NCBI GenBank assembly: GCA_020852965.1 | Contig: JADYZV010000069.1 | Span: forward strand, 1 to 50,961 | Direction of reading: 5' to 3' | Length of the DNA stretch: 50,961 nt | From: Pirellulaceae bacterium | Lineage (GTDB): Bacteria; Planctomycetota; Planctomycetia; Pirellulales; Pirellulaceae | Shown: in pieces, positions 41,866-48,740 of the stretch | Numbering within the stretch: the first letter of the stretch is position 1 | How the letters are laid out: each line of letters starts with the position of its first letter | Made by a program: the position numbers and the translations under genes | Notes under the pieces: model-generated | What the model was told of the DNA's origin: nothing | The model's database searches: none | What the model saw: the letters and a program-made list of their open reading frames with translations, nothing else

Positions 41866-44800
41866 ATGCCCAACGCCATCATTCGCTTTTCGCTTCACAA
41901 CCGCGGCCTAGTGCTGATCGGTGGCTTATTGATTCTGCTGTATGGCGGTTACAATCTCAGCCAAATGCCGGTCGACGTCTTCCCTGACTTGAACCGCCCT
42001 ACGGTCACGATCATGACCGAGTCACCGGGCTTAGCCCCCGAAGAGGTCGAAGTGTTGGTCACTCGCCCGATCGAGTATCAACTCAATGGTGCCACGGGCG
42101 TTCAGCGCGTCCGCTCGGCGTCCGGCATCGGCCTTTCGATCGTGTGGGTCGAGTTCGAGTGGGGCACCGACATCTACCAAGACCGGCAAATCGTTGCCGA
42201 GAAGGTGCAAATCGTCCGAGAGCGATTGCCCGCAGGAGTGAACCCGGTCATGGCTCCCATTTCGTCGATCATGGGCGAGATCATGTTGCTCGGTTTGCGC
42301 GGCGATCACGTGCCCGCCAATGAGATTGAAGCCGAAACGCAACGGATGGATTTGCGAACCCTAGGTGAGTTCACCGTGCGAAATCGCATACTCGCCGTTG
42401 AAGGTGTTTCGCAAGTCACGGTGATGGGTGGAACGCTTAAGCAGTATCAAATCATCACGACCCCTGCACGACTGGCGGCCCAGAACATCACGCTCCAGGA
42501 ACTTACCGACGCGGCGCAGAAAGCCAATGTCCTCGCTGGTGGTGGCATTATGGTGCGTCCGCCCCGTGAATCGCTGATACGAATCAGCGGCCAAAGTTTA
42601 TCGCTCGAGGAGATTGAGAATACGCCGGTGCTTTGGCGAGGTAAACGAGCCGTCTTAATCAAGGAAGTAGCCGATGTGCAATTTGGCGGACCTGTCAAAC
42701 GGGGTGATGGAAGCGTTCGCGTCAAAACGGACAAAGAGGTTGAAGGCGGAGCGGCAGTCATCCTGGCGGTACAAAAACAGCCGGGTGAGGACACTTTGAA
42801 GTTAGACGCCGAAATCAATACTGTCCTAGACGCATTGCAAGCGGACTTGCCCGCCGGTGTTGTGATCGAACGGCGCATCTTCAAGCAAGCCGACTTCATC
42901 CGCGCTGCGATCGAAAATGTGATCGAAGCGGTGCGCGACGGAGCGATGTGGGTCGTCGTCGTGCTGTTCCTATTCATGTGGAACTTTCGCACCAGCATCA
43001 GCTCGCTGACCGCCATGCCGCTGTCAATCTTTCTAACGTTCATCATTTTTCATTGGTTCGGAATCTCGATCAACACGATGACACTGGGCGGCATCGCGGT
43101 GGCGATTGGTGATTTGGTAGATGATTCGATCGTAGATATTGAAAACATCTATCGGCGTTTGAAGGAGAATCGACAACTCCCCTCCGATAGGCAACGTCCT
43201 GCTCTCGACGTGATCTACGATGCGTCGTGCGAAGTTCGCAACTCAATTGTCTATGCAACGTTGATCGTAGTTCTGGTCGTATTGCCCTTGTTCTCGATGG
43301 GAGGGCTCGAGGGGCGGATGTTTGCGCCGCTAGGACTGTCGTACATGGTGTCGCTACTCGCATCACTAGCGGTCTCGCTGACCATCACGCCGGTGTTGGC
43401 GTATTACCTACTTCCCAGAGCAAAATTCCTGGACGATCGAGCCGATCCGTTCCTGTTGCGGATTCTCAAAACAGTCGCTCAGCGAGTTTTGCGTGTGACG
43501 CTACGTCATGCCAATGCAGTGCTCGGTGTAACACTGCTTTGCGTGACGCTCTCGCTGACCACGCTGTACTGGATGGGTGGCGAATTCCTGCCGCCGTTTA
43601 ACGAGGGGACATTCACGATCAGCTTTCAGACCGAACCGGGGACGAGTCTGATCGAAAGTCAACGTCTGGCCGAGCGGGCCGAACAAATGTTGCTAGATAT
43701 CCCAGAGGTTGTAGCTGTTTCGCGGCGCACGGGTCGAGCCGAGTTGGATGAACACGCCGAAGGTGTCAACTCGTCTGAGATCGATGTCCGTGTTGGCGAA
43801 CACCGTCGAGCCAAGCCCGGCGTTGTTGCTTGGGCAATTCGACTGATTCCGATTGCTCACCTGTGGGGATTCGAAACTTCTGGCCGACCGCACGATGAGG
43901 TAATGGCTGATATACGTGACAAGGTCACACTGATTCCCGGCATCAAAGCCAACATCGGCCAACCGATCTCGCACCGTCTGGACCATATCATGTCCGGAGT
44001 GCGCGCGCAAATCGCAGTAAAAGTTTTCGGTTCAGACCTGCGAGAGCTTCGTAACGCGAGCCAAGATGTTTACACTGCGATGAGCGAGGTTCCAGGCGTC
44101 GTGGATTTGCAGCTTGAACCTCAAGTCGAAGTCTCGCAGGTTCGACTGCAAGTCCGCCGTGAGGACGCCGCACGTTACGGCCTCGCTCCCGGCGATGTCG
44201 CCGCCTTGCTGGAGACCGCTTACAAAGGGCGAGTCGTTTCGCAAGTGCTTGACGAAGATCGCTATTTTGGATTGGTCGTGTGGTACGACGAAGCCTCGCG
44301 CAGCGACCCCGACGTGATTGCGCAAACGATCATCGAAACACCTTCAGGCCGCCGCGTTTCACTCGGCGAAGTCGTCGACGTACTTGATACGACCGGTCCA
44401 AACACGCTCAACCGTGAACATGTCCAGCGCCGCATCGTGGCGTTCTGCAACGTCCAAGGGCGCGACTTGGCAAGCGTTGTCGCCGACATTCGTACGCGTA
44501 CTCAACCGATCGAGGAGAGGTTGCGAAATCTGCCCGGAGATTATCACATTGAATACGGCGGACAGTTCGAGGCCCAGCGAGACGCCAACCTACGACTACT
44601 GATTCTAGGCAGCCTCTCCGTCGTGGGAGTATTTCTGCTGCTCATCAAATGCCTCCAGTCGTGGCGAGCCGCATTGCAGGTCTTGGTCAATATCCCACTG
44701 GCTGCGATGGGTTCAATTATCACCCTGCTGATCGTCAATCAGCCATCGGCGGAGGCCTTAGCCGCGGTCGCCTGGTGGCAGTGGCCGGGCGTATGGATTG

Positions 44801-45153
44801 GTGCAACCACTTTGTCGGTTGCCCACTGGGTCGGCTTCATTACATTGATTGGCATTGTCAGTCGCAATGGCATTATGATGATCTCTCATTACATGCACTT
44901 GATGGAGTACGAGGGCGAAGAATTTGGCGAGGCCATGATCATCCGCGGCAGCCTAGAGCGTTTGGCACCGGTGATGATGACTGCAACCACCAGCTTCATC
45001 GGATTGCTGCCATTGATTCTCGGTGCTGGTCAGACCGGCAAGGAAATATTGTATCCGCTTGCGCTAGTCGTCTTTGGTGGCATGTTGACCTCAACCTTGC
45101 TCGACCAATTGGTAACGCCCGCACTTTTCTTCCGCTTTGGACGTGGGAAATAG
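41866..45153 (+). CDS. Heavy-metal RND efflux pump paired with the double adaptor
   Basis: A 1095-residue HME-RND inner-membrane pump. Helix 4 reads GGIAVAIGDLVDDSIVDIENIYRRL: it lacks the DFG of CzcA-type pumps but has two extra Asp compared with the cusA-like gene at 16997. The last third includes VGFITLIGIVSRNGIMMI and GQTGKEILYPLALVVFGGMLTSTLLDQLVTPALFFRFG, both usual in the family. The N terminus is MPNAIIRFSLHNRGLVLIGG. It follows the double adaptor after one base. The substrate is probably a transition or coinage metal; the exact ion cannot be read from the sequence. No repeat copy is inserted here. Confidence 0.9.
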   Translation: MPNAIIRFSLHNRGLVLIGGLLILLYGGYNLSQMPVDVFPDLNRPTVTIMTESPGLAPEEVEVLVTRPIEYQLNGATGVQRVRSASGIGLSIVWVEFEWGTDIYQDRQIVAEKVQIVRERLPAGVNPVMAPISSIMGEIMLLGLRGDHVPANEIEAETQRMDLRTLGEFTVRNRILAVEGVSQVTVMGGTLKQYQIITTPARLAAQNITLQELTDAAQKANVLAGGGIMVRPPRESLIRISGQSLSLEEIENTPVLWRGKRAVLIKEVADVQFGGPVKRGDGSVRVKTDKEVEGGAAVILAVQKQPGEDTLKLDAEINTVLDALQADLPAGVVIERRIFKQADFIRAAIENVIEAVRDGAMWVVVVLFLFMWNFRTSISSLTAMPLSIFLTFIIFHWFGISINTMTLGGIAVAIGDLVDDSIVDIENIYRRLKENRQLPSDRQRPALDVIYDASCEVRNSIVYATLIVVLVVLPLFSMGGLEGRMFAPLGLSYMVSLLASLAVSLTITPVLAYYLLPRAKFLDDRADPFLLRILKTVAQRVLRVTLRHANAVLGVTLLCVTLSLTTLYWMGGEFLPPFNEGTFTISFQTEPGTSLIESQRLAERAEQMLLDIPEVVAVSRRTGRAELDEHAEGVNSSEIDVRVGEHRRAKPGVVAWAIRLIPIAHLWGFETSGRPHDEVMADIRDKVTLIPGIKANIGQPISHRLDHIMSGVRAQIAVKVFGSDLRELRNASQDVYTAMSEVPGVVDLQLEPQVEVSQVRLQVRREDAARYGLAPGDVAALLETAYKGRVVSQVLDEDRYFGLVVWYDEASRSDPDVIAQTIIETPSGRRVSLGEVVDVLDTTGPNTLNREHVQRRIVAFCNVQGRDLASVVADIRTRTQPIEERLRNLPGDYHIEYGGQFEAQRDANLRLLILGSLSVVGVFLLLIKCLQSWRAALQVLVNIPLAAMGSIITLLIVNQPSAEALAAVAWWQWPGVWIGATTLSVAHWVGFITLIGIVSRNGIMMISHYMHLMEYEGEEFGEAMIIRGSLERLAPVMMTATTSFIGLLPLILGAGQTGKEILYPLALVVFGGMLTSTLLDQLVTPALFFRFGRGK

Positions 45154-45424
45154 CAATCTCGGACATGGCACTTCCATAAAGGCGGGCTGTGCAAATGCCA
45201 GCCAATACCTCCCTGGCGTTGACAATGATCTGAGAGAGCAGAATCGAGTTTGATATTTTTTCTTTTTCCGTGAAGAAACCTCGTTCGCCATGCATCTAAC
45301 CCAACGTCTCCACTACGTTTCGTTCCTGCTTGCGTGCAAAGTAGTGTCTGGCGAGATTGTCTCGCTATGATCAGTACCTGGCAGGTGCGGTGTTCAATTC
45401 CCCCTGAGTAGAAGGATTTTCCGT

Positions 45425-46075
45425 ATGAAGATGGTACGAATTTCGACGCTGGCAGTAGTTGCACTCGCGGCTTTTGCTAGCGGATTAGCGGCCACAGTCG
45501 TTGTCGCACAAGAGAAGCCCAAGCAGGCCGCCGCTGGCCACGACCATGAAGCAATGATGAAGAAGGCGGAGCAGAAAATAGCGGATGCCTTAAAATCACT
45601 TCCGCCTGAGGATCAGAAACTGGCTGCGGCACAGCGCTTTTGTCCGATGATGACACACAGCCGATTGGGTGCCATGGGTGCGCCTGTAAAGTTGATGGTC
45701 GCTGGCAAGCCCGTTTTTGTATGTTGCAAGGCTTGCACTGAAGACGCACTTAAAGACGGAGCTGCGACGCTAAAAACGACTGCGAAGCTGGTAGACTCCA
45801 CTGCCGAATTGGCGAAACTACCGCCTGCTGAACGGGCTGCGGTCGAGGCTCAAAAGTATTGTGCCATCGCCAACAGCAGTTTCCTCGGTTCGATGGGTGC
45901 GCCTATCAAACTTCAGATCGACGGTAAACCTGTATATCTGTGCTGCGCCGGTTGCACGGCGAAAGCCCAAGCGAATCCAGCCGCAACGCTTGCCAAAGTT
46001 GAAGAACTTAAGAAAGCGGGCATGAAAGATGGCCATGATCATGCTGGCCATGATCATGCGGATCACAAGAAATAG
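45425..46075 (+). CDS. Secreted protein with two CC-x-x-C modules and His-rich tail
   Basis: A 216-residue secreted protein (signal up to TVVVAQ). It has two modules (about 73-108: CPMM, LGAMGAPVKL, VCCKAC; about 146-182: CAIA, LGSMGAPIKL, LCCAGC) of the family shared with the 15727 and 38350 proteins, each preceded by a short LPPE/LPPA helix, and ends in DGHDHAGHDHADHKK, a metal-binding tail. ATG with AAGGA upstream. It lies between two RND operons and probably buffers periplasmic metal. Confidence 0.78.
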   Translation: MKMVRISTLAVVALAAFASGLAATVVVAQEKPKQAAAGHDHEAMMKKAEQKIADALKSLPPEDQKLAAAQRFCPMMTHSRLGAMGAPVKLMVAGKPVFVCCKACTEDALKDGAATLKTTAKLVDSTAELAKLPPAERAAVEAQKYCAIANSSFLGSMGAPIKLQIDGKPVYLCCAGCTAKAQANPAATLAKVEELKKAGMKDGHDHAGHDHADHKK

Positions 46076-46467
46076 CTAAAGCCGATCCCAGTTTCGTCTG
46101 GCGTCGCAGGGTGACCTCAAGTGAACGAGAAATGCTGAGGACGAGCTGTGATGTAAGTAAACCGATGGGCCAAGACAGAATCTGTTTTGGCCTATCGCGC
46201 TTCACTTATCACTCAATAGCACTTCAAGGACTCGAGGGCCTTACCGTTGCTTGTGGATGTGCTTGAGATTTGGTCAGCCATCCTGGCTGGTCCATTGCTA
46301 ATCTTCGCGCTGCGACTAGGTTAAGCGGAATCCAGCGAACTATTGGCGGACAACGCTCAGAGCGTTGATTATGGGACACAAACGCTATTGTCAGCCGACC
46401 GTCCTGGACTTACAATCAATCTGACTATGGGTTTATTCTCTCAATTGGAAAAACAGCAGATTTCCTG
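46076..46467. other. Gap with one strong hairpin
   Basis: It contains the 11-bp hairpin at 46168-46192 and otherwise no supported gene. A short hydrophobic frame near 46230-46324 (ALPLLVDVLEIWSAILAGPLL) has no good start and is not called. Confidence 0.4.
46168..46192 (+). terminator. Hairpin, possible terminator without a full T tract
   Basis: GGCCAAGACAG (46168-46178) pairs with CTGTTTTGGCC (46182-46192), one G-T pair and an AAT loop. It lies 93 bases after the 45425 gene. The lack of T residues afterwards leaves its role open. Confidence 0.45.
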
Positions 46468-46869
46468 ATGTTTCGATTACTTCTCCTGCTATTTGTTGCA
46501 ATTCGCGTGATCGCCTGCCCGGTATGCTGTGCAAGTGGTGGTGAATTTGTACATGGAGCAAGTGCCGAAGTCGGGCTGCTGCATTCAGATTCCTGTTGCA
46601 AATGTGATGGCCTGCCGTGCGGTGAAGGGGAAGTGCCGCCTACGGATTCCCCTTGTCCGTGTGAAGGCGGCTGCGAGTGCCAAATTACGCCCGAAACACA
46701 TCATCGGGTAGTCGTGGACGTTCAGTGGATGCTGGACTTTGCACCACTCAGTATGGATACTTCCGACCATTCTGAGACTTTTTTCGTTCGGTTTGAGGCG
46801 CAGCCTCGCCGTCTCGATCTGCCTACCGGGCGATCGGTGCGCCTTGCGCACGCTTCTCTCTTAATCTAG
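46468..46869 (+). CDS. Secreted Cys-rich protein
   Basis: A 133-residue protein with a short signal (LLLLLFVAIRVIA) followed by CPVCCASGG and further clusters (SCCKCDGLPC, CPCEGGCECQ), then a hydrophilic, Cys-free C-terminal half ending TGRSVRLAHASLLI. The layout resembles the Cys-rich protein at 23719. It lies 174 bases before the adaptor gene of the third RND system and is likely a metal-binding accessory. No known family recognised. Confidence 0.6.
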   Translation: MFRLLLLLFVAIRVIACPVCCASGGEFVHGASAEVGLLHSDSCCKCDGLPCGEGEVPPTDSPCPCEGGCECQITPETHHRVVVDVQWMLDFAPLSMDTSDHSETFFVRFEAQPRRLDLPTGRSVRLAHASLLI

Positions 46870-47043
46870 GCCGCTGCTGGCCATCGCTCGCTAACCAGCG
46901 AACTGCATTGACGTTACCAATCTTGGTTCGTAGCTGCGCGGTTTGTCCGTCTTGTCTGGTTGGCCTACATCCACAGTTCGTGCTCGGGATCGCAACGTTT
47001 GTGTTTCCGGCTTGTCCAATCCATTGCCAGCAGGAGTCTTTCC

Positions 47044-48729
47044 ATGAGTCATTCCATTGTTGATGCGCCGAAACAGGACCAGTTGCAACATCCGAAGAAG
47101 CCGTCCGTCAACGGTCATCACGTCGATACAGCCGAGCCTGAGATGGGTAAGAAACTAGAACAACGCGGACCGCTGCGCCGAGGGTTATCCCTAGTGCTGG
47201 GAAGTATCGGGCCGATTTTGGTTCTGATGGGTTTCGCGGCCGTATTCTACTATGGTCATCACAACGACTGGCGAATCCCAAAATTCGCAGCTTTGACCGG
47301 ATCAGTTGAACCGGTCGCAAGTGATTGGTGCGAGGAACATGGAGTGCCTGAATCCATTTGCGTTCAGTGCGACCCAACACTGATGCCAAAAGGTGCCGAC
47401 TATCGTTGGTGTGAAGTTCACGGCGTGCATAACTGCGTTCTGGAGCATCCGGATGTTGCTCAGTTGAAGGAGGCGCCTGCGGTATCGCCAGGCGACTTGG
47501 AACGAGCCTCGCGAGCGTTGGCGATAACGCCTCGAAAGGAAAACAATAGTTCTTGCAACGTTTATCAGACTCGCATTCAATTCGCTTCGATCGAATCGGT
47601 GCGGCAAGCCGGCGTCGATGTGGAACTGGTGGAACGGGCTCCGATCATAGAAGCGATTACGGGTAGCGGCGAAATCGTCTATGACCCCACACGTCAAGCC
47701 AGTCTCGCTTCACGCTTGCCTGGAACGGTTTGGATGGTGAGCAAGAATGTCGGCGATCCGGTAGCCAAAGACGAAGTATTGGCCGTGATCGACGCAGCGG
47801 CAGTCGGCGAATTGAAAACAACCTTGCTGCGAGCACTCGCCGAACGGAACCTTCAGCAGCAGAACGTCGCACGACTAAGGGAAGCTCGCGGGGCCGTCGC
47901 CGGATCGCGAATTCTTGATTCCGAAGCCGCACTCGCGAAAGCCCAAGCCGATGTGCTGGCTGCAGACCAGTCGCTTCGAAATCTTGGATTACCGGTCGAT
48001 GTCGATTCGTTACAGGGGCTAAGCGAAAAACAGGTGCTCGATCAACTGCGTTTGCTTGGCATCCCAGAATCGATCCGTAGTCAACTCGATTCGCAAACAA
48101 TCACGTCAAACCTATTGCCGGTTCGCTCACCCATCGAGGGTGTCGTTGTTGAGCGTAGTGTGGCACCGGGCGAAGTCGTTGATCCGGCGCGGATTCTATT
48201 TCAAGTCGCCGATGTTCGCCAAATGTGGCTGACATTGAACGTGCCGCTCGAGAATATGAACCAACTCGCCATCGGACAGCCAATTCATTTTCGCGCCGAT
48301 GGAAGCCGCGAAACGGTGGTGGGAAAGCTGGACTGGATCAGCACGTCAGCGGATCGGATGACGCGGATGGTTCAAGTGCGGGCTGTGCTGGATAACCCGA
48401 ATGGACGCCTTCGCAACGAGACGTTTGGTACGGGCGAAGTTGTCTTGCGAAACGAATTCGATGCGATCGTAATTCCGACTGGTGCCTCGCACTGGGAGGG
48501 TTGCTGCCAAATCGTCTTCGTTCGCGACAAGAACTATTTCGACAGTCCCGAGAGCTACAAAGTCTTTCATGTGCGCAGCGTCCGACTAGGAGATGTAAAC
48601 GGGAATCAAACCGAGGTGCTTTCTGGCGTGTTGCCGGGCGAGGTCATTGCCACGGCGGGTAGCGATGTGCTGCGTGCCCAATTACTAAAAAACAACTTAG
48701 GCGCAGGCTGTGACTGCGTTGCCGAATAG
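47044..48729 (+). CDS. RND periplasmic adaptor with N-terminal WCxEHG metal-type motifs
   Basis: A 561-residue adaptor. It has a cytosolic N-terminal tail of about 40 residues, a membrane anchor (VLGSIGPILVLMGFAAVFYYG), then two short Cys/His motifs (WCEEHGVPESICVQC; WCEVHGVHNCVLEH) that could form zinc-ribbon-like metal sites, then barrel-sandwich, hairpin and beta-barrel regions (GEIVYDPTRQASLASRLPG; LLPVRSPIEGVVVERSVAPGEVV). The C terminus ends GAGCDCVAE. ATG 47044 has AGGAG upstream; the longer frame from 46960 lacks that. The pump gene starts 11 bases after the stop. Confidence 0.87.
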   Translation: MSHSIVDAPKQDQLQHPKKPSVNGHHVDTAEPEMGKKLEQRGPLRRGLSLVLGSIGPILVLMGFAAVFYYGHHNDWRIPKFAALTGSVEPVASDWCEEHGVPESICVQCDPTLMPKGADYRWCEVHGVHNCVLEHPDVAQLKEAPAVSPGDLERASRALAITPRKENNSSCNVYQTRIQFASIESVRQAGVDVELVERAPIIEAITGSGEIVYDPTRQASLASRLPGTVWMVSKNVGDPVAKDEVLAVIDAAAVGELKTTLLRALAERNLQQQNVARLREARGAVAGSRILDSEAALAKAQADVLAADQSLRNLGLPVDVDSLQGLSEKQVLDQLRLLGIPESIRSQLDSQTITSNLLPVRSPIEGVVVERSVAPGEVVDPARILFQVADVRQMWLTLNVPLENMNQLAIGQPIHFRADGSRETVVGKLDWISTSADRMTRMVQVRAVLDNPNGRLRNETFGTGEVVLRNEFDAIVIPTGASHWEGCCQIVFVRDKNYFDSPESYKVFHVRSVRLGDVNGNQTEVLSGVLPGEVIATAGSDVLRAQLLKNNLGAGCDCVAE

Positions 48730-48740
48730 GGAGAGCACGG

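Noticed and set aside
42447-43046. 199-codon frame antisense to the RND pump
   Set aside because: Antisense shadow; Ser/Thr/Arg-biased composition and no start context.
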